This document shows, piece by piece, positions 17,602-26,553 of a stretch of 64,000 nt of DNA. A model generated the notes under the pieces. It searched no databases. It was not told the DNA's origin and saw only the letters and a list, made by a program, of their open reading frames with translations. Both the position numbers and the translations under genes were made by a program. The DNA lies in contig CAZKRL010000010.1 in assembly GCA_964555295.1 (NCBI GenBank), positions 1-64,000 on the forward strand. The letters are read 5' to 3'. The DNA is from CAZKRL01 sp964555295 (GTDB lineage Bacteria > Bacteroidota > Bacteroidia > Flavobacteriales_D > Sanyastnellaceae). Position 1 is the stretch's first letter. Each line of letters starts with the position of its first letter.

Positions 17602-18407
17602 TTACGTCGTCGTTATCATCAGAAAAGCTGGATTTGATTCTGAAGGAATTGATTGTTTTGAGCAAGGATGTAGGTTCATGGATGAAGTCACAAACGGGCA
17701 TGAAAGAGGATGTCGCTGAGATTAAATCTGCGAATAATCTGGTGACGTATGTCGACAAAGAGAGTGAACGGCAATTTGTAAATGGATTGATGCGCATTTT
17801 CCCCGACGCAGGTTTTGTTGCTGAAGAAGGCACAGGTGAGCAGAAAGTGAATGGCTTCAATTGGGTGATTGACCCTCTCGACGGCACCACGAATTTTGTG
17901 CATGGTGTGCCCGTGTGGTGCACGAGTGTTGCGCTCTGCGAAGGTGATCATCCTATTGTCGGTGTGATTTATGATCCAAACCTCGACGAGTGTTACAGCG
18001 CGCGGTTGGGCGGTGGTGCTTTCATAAATGATCGTGCCATCGATGTAACTGATATTTCGTCATTAGAGAAATCGCTGCTGGCTACGGGTTTCCCTTATGA
18101 TGATTTCGGACGTGAAGAAAAGTACATTGCTCTGTTTCGCGACCTGATGAGAATGACGCGTGGTATGCGCCGCTTAGGCAGTGCAGCCCTTGACCTCGCA
18201 TGGACGGCCTGCGGCAGATTTGAGGGATTTTATGAGTATGGTCTCAACCCCTGGGACATGGCAGCGGGTATCGTAATTGTGCGTGAGGCCGGAGGTATAG
18301 TAACTACATTTCATGGTAATGATTCGGTGGTATTTGCCGATGATATGATTGCTACGAACGGACATATTCACCCTGAAATTTCAGCCGTCATTCAGCGACA
18401 TTTTTGA
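17598..18407 (+). CDS. Inositol monophosphatase family protein
   Basis: This is a Mg-dependent, Li-sensitive-type phosphatase of sugar or inositol phosphates, or of 3'-phosphoadenosine nucleotides (substrate not readable from sequence). The motifs are EEGTGEQ (about residue 76), WVIDPLDGTTNFVHG (about 91-105), and the C-terminal GLNPWDMAAGIVIVREAGG (about 214-232), which carry the metal ligands. The 269-residue length is normal. It is translationally coupled to rpe through a four-base overlap. Confidence 0.92.
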   Translation: MITSSLSSEKLDLILKELIVLSKDVGSWMKSQTGMKEDVAEIKSANNLVTYVDKESERQFVNGLMRIFPDAGFVAEEGTGEQKVNGFNWVIDPLDGTTNFVHGVPVWCTSVALCEGDHPIVGVIYDPNLDECYSARLGGGAFINDRAIDVTDISSLEKSLLATGFPYDDFGREEKYIALFRDLMRMTRGMRRLGSAALDLAWTACGRFEGFYEYGLNPWDMAAGIVIVREAGGIVTTFHGNDSVVFADDMIATNGHIHPEISAVIQRHF

Positions 18408-18418
18408 GTGCGTAGCGA

Positions 18419-19810
18419 CTAGGGCTGAGGTATATTCTTCTCGTACTTGATCGATCCGTCGGAGAGAATGGTTTTGATGTTCAACTGTCGCTGTCCCTTT
18501 TTTCCGGTTACTGAAATTTTAGCAAAATGACGATGCGGTACAACAGTTCCCTCTACACGCAAAGTATTGGGTTCGGCGGTAAGGTCATATGAGCCGCTGG
18601 TGAGGGGTGATACAGTGAGATCGTAGACATCAATACCTGCGGGCGTTGTGATTTTACTTAACTCGCCACAATGACGATCACCTGAAAGAAAGACAACTCC
18701 TTTGATGCCATTCTGATCGATCAGGTCAATGATGCGTTGCCGTTCTTGAGGGTAGGTAGAATAGGTTTCACTATACGGATGCGAATTGAGGAATTGTCCG
18801 CCGATGGCAATGAATTTGAATATGGCCCGGCTATTCTTCAACGCGTGAATGAGCCAGGTAATTTGCGCTTCACCCAGCATGGTAGGAGAGGAAAGTCCTT
18901 TGATATCGGGCGGAGTTCTGTGACTTCGGTTGTCGAGCAAAAAGAAATCGGCATCCGACCAGCTGAACATCGAAGTGATACACGTGTTGCTTCCACCTTC
19001 AATGCCATACCCAGGATTGGCCCAAAAGCGTCGAAATGCCTCACCTGTAAGATTTTTATGAAAGTAGCTTGCGTCAGAATTATTCGGCCCGAAGTCATGA
19101 TCATCCCAAATTGCCACGTTGGGAATTGCGGTAAGCAATTGTTTTATTTCAGGTTGATTTCGGGTGTGTCGATAGCGATAGGTGATGCCTGACATAGATG
19201 AAGTCTCCGTTTCCCGCAAGTAAACATTGTCGCCCAGCCAAAGCATGAACTGAGGTGCTTGCTTTGTGATTTGAGTGAATATTTCGTATTCACCACCGTA
19301 AGGCTTGCCTGGTCTGTCATAGGCTTCGTCAGAGATGAAGGCGCAACTTCCTGTAGCGAATGAAAAATCGGGTGCGTCGGTTCTGTATTGCCAATGAGTC
19401 TGGGTAGTGAATTGAAAATTGAACGATTCATCTCTGTCATTGGAAACTTGACAACTGTATGTTGTTCCTGGCTCAAGCGGACCGATGGTAAAGGTGTGAC
19501 AAAGAAGTTCATTCTCTTTTAATTCATATTCCAAAATCCGCGCTGGTGATTTTTGTCCGCTTATATAATAAGCACAAGTCACTTTCCCTGAGATGTCATC
19601 GCCAGCCCAGATGCGGGCTTCGCGCATATCTACATAGCCCATCATCACTTGCAGGTTTCCAAAACAAATGGAAGTTTGTAAGGTGATGCTACACAGGAGA
19701 AATAGGATTCGTGCGATTTTTGACTGAATACCAAAATGAGCAACAGATGAAGAATATTTCGCGCAACTGAATTGCTTTTTACGGGATATGAATGAAGTAC
19801 CTGATATCAT
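18419..19810 (-). CDS. PhoD-like alkaline phosphatase D family protein
   Basis: A 463-residue exported metallophosphoesterase. A hydrophobic segment at about 31-51 (ARILFLLCSITLQTSICFG) acts as signal peptide. It is followed by a fibronectin-like N-terminal domain (about 55-135) and the metallophosphatase domain with SFATGSC (149-155), GDNVY (193-197), WDDHDFG (235-241) and SGDRHCGEL (about 376). These match PhoD-family phosphodiesterases/phosphatases that use Ca/Fe and act outside the cytoplasm. The start overlaps the stop of the upstream membrane gene (ATGA at 19807-19810), which supports the long N-terminus. Confidence 0.88.
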   Translation of the reverse strand: MISGTSFISRKKQFSCAKYSSSVAHFGIQSKIARILFLLCSITLQTSICFGNLQVMMGYVDMREARIWAGDDISGKVTCAYYISGQKSPARILEYELKENELLCHTFTIGPLEPGTTYSCQVSNDRDESFNFQFTTQTHWQYRTDAPDFSFATGSCAFISDEAYDRPGKPYGGEYEIFTQITKQAPQFMLWLGDNVYLRETETSSMSGITYRYRHTRNQPEIKQLLTAIPNVAIWDDHDFGPNNSDASYFHKNLTGEAFRRFWANPGYGIEGGSNTCITSMFSWSDADFFLLDNRSHRTPPDIKGLSSPTMLGEAQITWLIHALKNSRAIFKFIAIGGQFLNSHPYSETYSTYPQERQRIIDLIDQNGIKGVVFLSGDRHCGELSKITTPAGIDVYDLTVSPLTSGSYDLTAEPNTLRVEGTVVPHRHFAKISVTGKKGQRQLNIKTILSDGSIKYEKNIPQP

Positions 19811-20433
19811 AAATGGATTCCATTAGATATTATCCACCAATTGATGAATGCGCCAAGACAGAAGCCTGCATATACTTGACCGTGTGTGTGAGCGTCGAGT
19901 CTCAACCTTGAGTATGCGGTGAGCGCAGACATTACCAGTGATAAAGTAGGGAATAACAAATCCAGATTAGGATGAACAACATGCAGTGCAAGCAGAGTTC
20001 CGAATACGCCACCTTGTGCGAGCATGTGAACAGAAATTTTCCAGTAAGCATTTATGGTAAGACTTAGACAGAGTGATACAATAACTGATAGGAAAAAACT
20101 GAATACTGATCCTGGCAAAAAATCCACGTACCTGCGCAGGATTGCATACGAAAGAATATAATAGAAGATGACAAGCAAATATGGCCCAAAACGCTCTTTC
20201 CTTTCTCTCAGTTCAATGCTACTAAGAATCCCGTATTTGATCATGACCAGCATGCTGATAGCGGGTGCGATGATATTCACTATCAGTAGTAAAAAAACCA
20301 GGAAGTCGGCGTGGGTTGTTGCTATATAGTATGGGTCAATAGTTCGGACGGATATATATATAATCAGTGGCATCCATAACGGATGAAAGAGTAGCGACAA
20401 GAACTTTGCAAATCGATCTGTTAGATGGTTCAT
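19807..20433 (-). CDS. PAP2-type phosphatase family membrane protein
   Basis: The 208-residue protein has about six hydrophobic segments. Near the C-terminus the conserved SRLRLDAHTHGQVYAGF (about 175-191) resembles PAP2 motif 3 (SR...H...), and KISVHMLAQGG (about 132-142) resembles motif 2 (G/SxH). The final catalytic Asp of motif 3 is not obvious (Q in HTHGQV), so activity is uncertain. Its position between rpoN and the PhoD gene, coupled by overlap to the latter, suggests a small phosphatase operon. Confidence 0.72.
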   Translation of the reverse strand: MNHLTDRFAKFLSLLFHPLWMPLIIYISVRTIDPYYIATTHADFLVFLLLIVNIIAPAISMLVMIKYGILSSIELRERKERFGPYLLVIFYYILSYAILRRYVDFLPGSVFSFFLSVIVSLCLSLTINAYWKISVHMLAQGGVFGTLLALHVVHPNLDLLFPTLSLVMSALTAYSRLRLDAHTHGQVYAGFCLGAFINWWIISNGIHL

Positions 20434-20439
20434 GAGTGT

Positions 20440-21897
20440 TTACAAAGTTTTTCGCAATCGTGCTACCGGAATTCCCATTGCTTCTCGGTATTTGGCAATG
20501 GTTCGGCGTGCAATATTATATCCTTTACTGTTTAGAATAGCCATTAGTTTTTCGTCTGCCAGCGGTTTGTCTTTGGGTTCTCCGTCGATGGCCTCACGCA
20601 GTATTTTTTTTACCTCGCGTGAAGATGCCTCTTCGCCGTCGTCCGTCGATAGACCTTCAGTGAAAAAATACTTGAGAATGTAAGTGCCATGAGGAGTTTG
20701 AATGAATTTGCTATTTGAAATTCTGCTTACCGTTGAAATATCCATGCCTGTGATATCGGCGATATCTTTAAGAATCATGGGCCTCAGGTCAGATTCATCG
20801 CCTGAGTTAAAGAAATCACTTTGGAAATCAATAATCGCCTGCATACAATACAGGAGTAGTTGATTTCTCTCATGAATGGCGTCAATAAACCAACGTGCGC
20901 TTTCTATTTTTTGCTTGATGAAAGTCAAGGTCTCGCGATCACGTGATGCCTTTTTACCCATCGCGGAGTATTGCTCAAACATTTTCTGGTATTCCTTACT
21001 TACGCGCAACTCCGGGGCATTTCTTGAGTTCAGACTTAACTTCATCTCACCTTCTTCCATGGTCAGCATAAAATCCGGTGTTACTTGTTGTGCTCCTCCG
21101 CTGACCTCAGATGCTGCATTGCCTGGCTTCGGGTTTAAGAGTAAAATCAAATCAATCGCAGGCCGCAACTCTTCCAGGGAACACTCAAATTTCTCAGCAA
21201 GTTTATCGAAGTGCTTCTTGGTGAAATCATCAAAGTAATGAGTTATAACCTCGAGTGCCCGGGTTGTTACCTCATTGACTTGGCCTCTTCGCATAAGCTG
21301 CAAACTCAGGCACTCTCGTAAATCGCGGGCACCTATTCCGGCCGGCTCTAATTCTTGAACCGCTGCTAAGGCATCTTCAATGACCTCTGATGAAACCGAC
21401 TCACCTATGGAAAACAATAAATCATTGCGAATAGCTGCCAAATCCCGCCTTAGATAACCGTCTTCGTCTAAATTTCCAATGATGTAAAGTGCAACGTTAT
21501 AGACTTCGTTCTCCAATACCATAACACTTAATTGACTCTCCAAAAGGTCGTGAAACGAACGTGTAGATCCTAAAGGATTGTATTGGTTTTCTGACTCTGG
21601 TGAATGATTATTCGATTTCAATCTATAATCAGGTGTATCGTCATCTGGAAAAAAATCATCAAGGTCAATGTCGTTTTCGTTTTCATTCTCGGTGTCATCA
21701 TTTTCGTCTGAGATCAAATCATCCTGATGGTCCATTTCTTCATTCGCTGCTCCCTCTTCTAGCGCGGGATTTGACTCAAGCTCTTCCTTGATGCGTTGAT
21801 CTAATTCCATTGTAGGGATCTGCAACATTCTAATCAGTTGTATCTGCTGGGGTGAAAGACGGGCCTGTAATTTTTGCTGAATGAATTGCCTTAGCAT
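20440..21897 (-). CDS. rpoN: RNA polymerase sigma-54 factor
   Basis: It directs RNA polymerase to -24/-12 promoters and needs an enhancer-binding ATPase. Region I is at the N-terminus (QQKLQARLSPQQIQLIRMLQIP). An acidic region II (about 55-85, rich in D/E) follows, then the core-binding domain with LNPKPGN (about 255-262), an HTH region (DISTVSRISNSKFIQTPHG) and the RpoN box ARRTIAKYREA near the C-terminus. The 485-residue length is standard. No activator gene lies nearby. Confidence 0.96.
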   Translation of the reverse strand: MLRQFIQQKLQARLSPQQIQLIRMLQIPTMELDQRIKEELESNPALEEGAANEEMDHQDDLISDENDDTENENENDIDLDDFFPDDDTPDYRLKSNNHSPESENQYNPLGSTRSFHDLLESQLSVMVLENEVYNVALYIIGNLDEDGYLRRDLAAIRNDLLFSIGESVSSEVIEDALAAVQELEPAGIGARDLRECLSLQLMRRGQVNEVTTRALEVITHYFDDFTKKHFDKLAEKFECSLEELRPAIDLILLLNPKPGNAASEVSGGAQQVTPDFMLTMEEGEMKLSLNSRNAPELRVSKEYQKMFEQYSAMGKKASRDRETLTFIKQKIESARWFIDAIHERNQLLLYCMQAIIDFQSDFFNSGDESDLRPMILKDIADITGMDISTVSRISNSKFIQTPHGTYILKYFFTEGLSTDDGEEASSREVKKILREAIDGEPKDKPLADEKLMAILNSKGYNIARRTIAKYREAMGIPVARLRKTL

Positions 21898-22044
21898 GTT
21901 ACTTTCTGTGGTTCAAATTTCGTTCAAACCGGATGATAATTCTTGATTGTTGTTTCATCATACAGATTTCAATAATCTGTGCGTTGCAACCCCGGGCTCG
22001 GTCTCACCGGATTAGATTTCTATTTATCTAATTATTCTCATGCA

Positions 22045-22052
22045 TACATTTG
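22045..22052 (+). promoter_or_regulatory. -7 element TACATTTG of pckA
   Basis: Exact TAnnTTTG match 28 bases before the pckA ATG. A clear -33 TTTG is not visible. Confidence 0.6.
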
Positions 22053-22080
22053 CCGCCTGGTTCAATGAATAACCTTCTCT

Positions 22081-23700
22081 ATGACAACACATATCGGAAA
22101 AACTCCTGAAAATCACGACCTGAATTACCTGGGTCTAAAGAACATCGCTGCTGCCCTATGGAATCTCTCTCCCGCTGAACTTGTGGAAGAGACCATTCTT
22201 GCTGGTCAGGGTCAACTGACCTCTACCGGCGCACTCGCAGTTGATACCGGAGAATTCACAGGTAGATCTCCCAAAGACAAATTCATCGTTGCAGATGCCA
22301 CCACAAAAGACACTATTTGGTGGGGTGGGCAATTCAATCTGCCATTCGATCCTGAAAAATTTGACCGACTGCATGCGCGTATGTGCGCTTATGTGAATGG
22401 CAAGGATTTGTATGTGCGTGATTTGTTCGCTTGCGCCGATGAACGCTACCGCATTTCAGTTCGCGTCGTAACCGAGTATCCATGGAGCAATATGTTCGCC
22501 GACAATATGTTCATTCGGCCGTCTGCTGAAGAACTGAAAGTTTTCACACCAGAATGGAATATTATCTGTGTTCCGGGTTTTATGGCCGATCCTGAAATTG
22601 ATGGTACACGCCAACACAATTTTGCGGTGCTCAATTTCACCAAGAAAATCGGTCTTATCGGCGGTACGGGTTATACCGGCGAAATCAAGAAAGGAATCTT
22701 CACGGTACTCAATTATGTGCTTCCTCAAGATAAAGGTGTACTTAGTATGCATTGTTCAGCCAACATGGGATCGAATGGTGATACTGCCGTCTTCTTTGGT
22801 CTCAGCGGCACCGGAAAAACTACCCTGTCTTCAGACCCCGATCGCAAGTTGATCGGTGATGATGAGCACGGCTGGACCGATTCAACCGTGTTCAATTTCG
22901 AAGGGGGTTGCTATGCAAAAACCATCGATCTTACCCGCGAGAGGGAACCACAGATTTATGATGCTATCAAGTTCGGAGCCATTTTGGAGAACATAGGGTT
23001 TGAGAGTGATAGCGTGACGCCGAATTATGCAGATAGCAGCCGCACTGAGAATACACGGGTCAGTTACCCACTGCACCATATTGCAAATGCAATGGAGCCT
23101 TCAGTAGGCGGTATACCCAAGAATATTTTCTTTCTCACTTGTGATGCATTTGGTGTTTTGCCCCCAATTTCTAAGCTTTCAAGAGGGCAAGCGATGTATC
23201 AATTCATCAGCGGATATACGGCAAAAGTGGCAGGTACCGAAGCAGGTATTACTGAACCTACTACGACTTTCAGTGCTTGTTTTGGCGCACCCTTTCTCCC
23301 TCTACATCCAACCCAATATGCAGAAATGTTGGGTAAGAAACTCGATGAAAGTAAAGCGTCAGTTTGGCTGATCAATACCGGTTGGACCGGTGGGGCTTAT
23401 GGTACGGGCGAGCGAATGAAATTGCGCTATACACGTTCCATGATTACTGCCGCGTTGAACGGCGCGTTGGAGAATGTAAAATTTGAAACACACGAAGTTT
23501 TCGGATTGCAGATGCCAACGGAGTGTCCTGATGTTCCCGCAGAGATTTTGAATCCTCGAAACACATGGAAAGACAAGGCGGCATATGATGCAAAGGCGGC
23601 TGATCTTGCGGGTAAATTCATCAAGAACTTTGAGAAGTTCGCAGAGTTTGCCAATGAGGAAATCATGGCCGCTTCACCGAAGGTTCTGCTGAAGTCTTGA
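22081..23700 (+). CDS. pckA: Phosphoenolpyruvate carboxykinase (ATP)
   Basis: It converts oxaloacetate and ATP to phosphoenolpyruvate, CO2 and ADP at the entry to gluconeogenesis, in the cytoplasm. The P-loop GLSGTGKT is at about 240-247. DDEHGW follows at about 260, with the substrate-binding FTGRSPKDKF near residue 60 and MHCSANMG at about 222. The 539-residue length matches the ATP-dependent family. A single-gene transcription unit is likely. Confidence 0.97.
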   Translation: MTTHIGKTPENHDLNYLGLKNIAAALWNLSPAELVEETILAGQGQLTSTGALAVDTGEFTGRSPKDKFIVADATTKDTIWWGGQFNLPFDPEKFDRLHARMCAYVNGKDLYVRDLFACADERYRISVRVVTEYPWSNMFADNMFIRPSAEELKVFTPEWNIICVPGFMADPEIDGTRQHNFAVLNFTKKIGLIGGTGYTGEIKKGIFTVLNYVLPQDKGVLSMHCSANMGSNGDTAVFFGLSGTGKTTLSSDPDRKLIGDDEHGWTDSTVFNFEGGCYAKTIDLTREREPQIYDAIKFGAILENIGFESDSVTPNYADSSRTENTRVSYPLHHIANAMEPSVGGIPKNIFFLTCDAFGVLPPISKLSRGQAMYQFISGYTAKVAGTEAGITEPTTTFSACFGAPFLPLHPTQYAEMLGKKLDESKASVWLINTGWTGGAYGTGERMKLRYTRSMITAALNGALENVKFETHEVFGLQMPTECPDVPAEILNPRNTWKDKAAYDAKAADLAGKFIKNFEKFAEFANEEIMAASPKVLLKS

Positions 23701-23759
23701 TATTGGATGGGATGAAGGGGTTTCGCCTATCGTAGCGTTATAGGCGACTTGAATATCAA
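23697..23759 (+). repeat. Nested inverted repeats after pckA
   Basis: Outer arms TTGATATT (23697-23704) and AATATCAA (23752-23759) enclose inner arms TCGCCTAT (23723-23730) and ATAGGCGA (23740-23747). There is no T-tract, so it could be a weak transcription stop for pckA or an RNA-stabilising stem. Confidence 0.45.
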
Positions 23760-23776
23760 ACCATCCTTTCGCGCAA

Positions 23777-23798
23777 TTACCAAAATATGGTAACTTCG
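23777..23798 (+). promoter_or_regulatory. Palindrome overlapping the parDE promoter
   Basis: TTACCA-AAATA-TGGTAA (23777-23793) overlaps a -7-like TAACTTCG (23791-23798), 15 bases before the parD start. ParD-type antitoxins usually repress their own promoter through such palindromes, so an operator role is inferred. Confidence 0.5.
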
Positions 23799-23812
23799 CA
23801 AAAACATCCAAC

Positions 23813-24061
23813 ATGGGAAAAAACACATCCATCTCATTAGGGAATCACTTTGAATCCTTCATTGAACAATCTATTCATCAAGGGCGCTTCAGCAATGCAA
23901 GCGAAGTCGTTCGAGCCGGATTGCGTTTGCTAGAAGGAGAAGAGGTCAAACTAGCAAACTTAAAGACGGCTGTTCAGGAAGGCCTGGAAAGTGGCATCGC
24001 AAAAAACTTTGATCCGAAGAAACATCTAGCTGCTATTAAGAAGAGAAAGAAAAATGGCTAA
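23813..24061 (+). CDS. parD: ParD-type antitoxin
   Basis: An 82-residue ribbon-helix-helix antitoxin. The N-terminus (NTSISLGNHFESFIEQSI, then GRFSNASEVVRAGLRLLE) is the classical ParD DNA-binding fold. The C-terminal half, acidic then lysine-rich, would bind and neutralise the toxin. It overlaps the next gene by eight bases, and the pair forms a standard type II module. It probably represses its own promoter at the palindrome upstream. Confidence 0.9.
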   Translation: MGKNTSISLGNHFESFIEQSIHQGRFSNASEVVRAGLRLLEGEEVKLANLKTAVQEGLESGIAKNFDPKKHLAAIKKRKKNG

Positions 24062-24353
24062 GGTGAACTACTCTAGAAGGGCAGTTGAAGATCTTACCTA
24101 CATCTGGAATTACACCTATGATGAATGGTCTGAACGACAGGCCGACAAGTATTACATGATTCTCATTCAAGCGTGTCAAGAAATCGCTTTACATTCTAAA
24201 AAAGGCAAAACCTATGAAGAGGTTGCAGAAGGGATTCAAGGTTTCCTCATCTATCGCCACATCATACTATTTAAAAGACTTGCAGCAACGGAGATTCTGG
24301 TAGTCCGGATACTTCACGCACAAATGGATCTGAAAAGCAAAGCGCTCGAGTAA
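24054..24353 (+). CDS. parE: ParE/RelE-superfamily toxin
   Basis: A 99-residue type II toxin. The N-terminus KVNYSRRAVEDLTYIWNYT, the middle GIQGFLIYRHIILFKR and the C-terminal VVRILHAQMDL are typical of ParE proteins, which poison DNA gyrase. It begins inside the end of parD, so the two are translationally coupled. It appears complete. Confidence 0.9.
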   Translation: MAKVNYSRRAVEDLTYIWNYTYDEWSERQADKYYMILIQACQEIALHSKKGKTYEEVAEGIQGFLIYRHIILFKRLAATEILVVRILHAQMDLKSKALE

Positions 24354-24775
24354 GCCACCCATAACAGATGCATAGTGTCAGCCCGGCATCTGTGCTTCTT
24401 TCCAAATTTGTGTTATGTTTGAACATGGTGCTTCGCAATGAGCTCGGGCGGTTTTTGCCGGGCCGGCGCGAAGCATCGGACCGTTAACTGTCAAGTCAAC
24501 AGATACCCTTCCAACATCTAAACTCTCTTGCCAGACGGTCATTTTTTTGTAAATCGGTGGAGTGAAAAAGCGAACTGACATACAGTTGGATTTTATGGTG
24601 GACAAGTTGACAAACTCTATCCAAAATGCCATTTCAGGAGAATGTTTCCCGATTAATGTTTAACGCACGAACTGCTAACATCGCATTGGCAATAGTGGGG
24701 CTGTCGGTTGTGGACTCAGCATTTGTAATTCTATTGAGCGTTTGTGCAAATGTTGATCTTCGGTTTTTCAAACCC
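24354..24775. other. Gene-free 422-base stretch with hairpins between parE and crtY
   Basis: No supported gene lies here. It holds CATAACAGATGC (24360-24371) partly complementary to GCATCTG (24386-24392) and TGTTATG (24411-24417). A second inverted repeat follows, TGCTTCGC/GCGAAGCA (24429-24436 and 24468-24475), enclosing a GC-rich region. The rest shows nothing I can name. The composition suggests a scar of an old insertion. Confidence 0.4.
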
Positions 24776-25927
24776 CTACCATCGCGGATATGCACAACGC
24801 AAGACGGATTTTATTAACTCCCATCTCGGCGAGGACTTTATTACGATCATCATTTCTTCTGCGAATGTTGAACTGCCATCAAGAAACCGAAATACCCTGT
24901 CTATCGGGTTTCTGGCATATACCTTAAATAAAAATTGCGGTCCGAGCTCATTTCGCCGTTGCAATACATCCAACATCACGCGATCGTAGAATAGGAAACG
25001 ACCCGGTGCTACTATTGGTCTGAAATCTCTTTTTCCAGCCAAGAAATTTGCAGTAATCCGCTCAGCAAGGACGCCTGAATTGCGGAAGGTATAGCCGGTA
25101 CTTGCGCGAGTCCATCCTCCTGCAGATCCAATGAAAATCACCCTCTTTGTATTCATTCGATGGAAGGGATAATCTGTCATGGGAATGATTCCTTTTTCCT
25201 TCCTCACAATTTCATATTGGCCAGCATTCAATCTTGTCAGATAACGCCTTATGGCAGTTTCGTATTCTTCCTGCGAAAGCAATGTGTCACTGAATAGAGT
25301 ATGCTCAATCAGGGCAGTGTTTCGACTATCGGGCAGTATGTACATGAATTCAGTGCGGTGCTGCGCAACATCGAAATCCATCAGGGTAGCCACTTGAGTA
25401 TCAAAGACGGGATTTTCTGTTTTTACAAACCATCCCACAAAATGCTGCTGTAACCATGGGCCACGGTATTTTTCTCTAAGCGATCCGAAATCTGTCAGAC
25501 TGCTGAAAAGTATTTGTGTTTGAAATTTTCCAATGGAGGTTTCGACCTCAACATAGGCATCACTTTCCTGATGCGTCATTACCTCGGCCTGTATAAAATC
25601 TACCCCCTTCTGAACAGCTAGACCTCGGATGTATTCGTAAAATTTATGGGCTTCAAGTTGCTTGTATTTCCATTCATCTGAGCTTTTTACACATGTCTCA
25701 CCCGCCAGTGAGAAGGCCATTTTCTGCCAGCTGTGTGTGAGGATGTCGTCATACAAACCCACACCCTTTTCCCAAAAGCACCAGGTGCGATCGTTGTCTG
25801 TTTTAGCCAGTTTATCAATCACCAAAACTGATTGAGAAGGAACCCATTTTTGAATTACAAATTGGTGCAGTAGCTGTCCGCCCGCCGCACCGAATCCCGC
25901 AATAATGATGTCATAGTGCTTTCTCAA
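24776..25927 (-). CDS. crtY: Lycopene beta-cyclase family protein
   Basis: It closes psi-ends of lycopene-type carotenoids into beta-ionone rings at the membrane. It has an N-terminal dinucleotide-binding fold (DIIIAGFGAAGG, residues 6-17), the CrtY signature DNDRTWCFWE (about 44-53) and the C-terminal GSAGGWTRASTGYTFRNS (about 264-281). The 383-residue length is normal. The start overlaps the cruF-like gene's stop by four bases (ATGA). As the neighbours modify the other, acyclic end of the molecule, only one end would be cyclised (inference). Confidence 0.92.
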   Translation of the reverse strand: MRKHYDIIIAGFGAAGGQLLHQFVIQKWVPSQSVLVIDKLAKTDNDRTWCFWEKGVGLYDDILTHSWQKMAFSLAGETCVKSSDEWKYKQLEAHKFYEYIRGLAVQKGVDFIQAEVMTHQESDAYVEVETSIGKFQTQILFSSLTDFGSLREKYRGPWLQQHFVGWFVKTENPVFDTQVATLMDFDVAQHRTEFMYILPDSRNTALIEHTLFSDTLLSQEEYETAIRRYLTRLNAGQYEIVRKEKGIIPMTDYPFHRMNTKRVIFIGSAGGWTRASTGYTFRNSGVLAERITANFLAGKRDFRPIVAPGRFLFYDRVMLDVLQRRNELGPQFLFKVYARNPIDRVFRFLDGSSTFAEEMMIVIKSSPRWELIKSVLRCAYPRW

Positions 25928-26553
25928 TAGTGCAGAATATTAATAGAAATGAAGTAGAAAAGTATGGCGAAGTAAATATGAACCCCAAGGGAAGTGGGCC
26001 GTGTGTCATTTTCATTGCCTGAATAGAGCCATGCAGCTATAAAGGATACGATCATCCATCCACCATAATTCGTGAGCGGAACTATGCCGTCGTTAAAGCG
26101 CCAAAAGTCAAGTTGCGGGGCTACTTGCTCCATGAGAACGTCAAGACCTGTTACCGCAAGCGCGGTGCACATGGCACGCAACGTTCGGCTCCAGCGAGTA
26201 AGGGAGGTGAGAGCGTTGCCTGCGTAGATCATGATCAACCAATTCATTCCTATCAGCAACGGTACCTCCCAGCATTTCCAGCCGAGATTGTTGCCGTATG
26301 CATAGTCTCCAAAAAGCCAACCCGTATGAACGCCAATCCATTCTGCCGTCATTCCCATTACAAAGGGAATGAGTAGTATGAGCGGTTTTTGTGGCGAATG
26401 ATCAAGTATCACCAGAAGTGAAATCAATAGCAGGTTCAGTGGCGTTTTGGTGGTGAACCAGTCGCAATACCCCATCGCACATCCCATCACTGCTGATGTA
26501 TGAAACAACCAGACCAGGGCTATGGAAACGTTGACACGATTCAGTGAGATCAT
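25924..26553 (-). CDS. cruF: Carotenoid biosynthesis membrane protein, CruF-like 1',2'-hydratase (DUF422)
   Basis: A 209-residue protein with about six membrane segments. Family motifs include EWIGVHTGWLFGDYAYGNNLG (about 72-92, split here by known spacing), the motif VPLLIGMNWL (about 98-107) and the C-terminal FWRFNDGIVPLTNYGGW. CruF proteins add water to the 1',2' double bond of gamma-carotene or lycopene ends. The gene starts one base from the upstream desaturase's stop and overlaps crtY, so the three are one transcription unit. Substrate specificity is inferred from context. Confidence 0.85.
   Translation of the reverse strand: MISLNRVNVSIALVWLFHTSAVMGCAMGYCDWFTTKTPLNLLLISLLVILDHSPQKPLILLIPFVMGMTAEWIGVHTGWLFGDYAYGNNLGWKCWEVPLLIGMNWLIMIYAGNALTSLTRWSRTLRAMCTALAVTGLDVLMEQVAPQLDFWRFNDGIVPLTNYGGWMIVSFIAAWLYSGNENDTRPTSLGVHIYFAILFYFISINILHY

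Noticed and set aside
24360..24417. Integron attC site after parDE
   Set aside because: The palindromic ends do not fit the RYYYAAC/GTTRRRY consensus and no integron integrase is present; kept only as a weak observation.
24378..24632. 84-codon frame on the minus strand between parE and crtY
   Set aside because: No recognisable domain or promoter; it runs through the inverted repeats and looks like chance coding potential.
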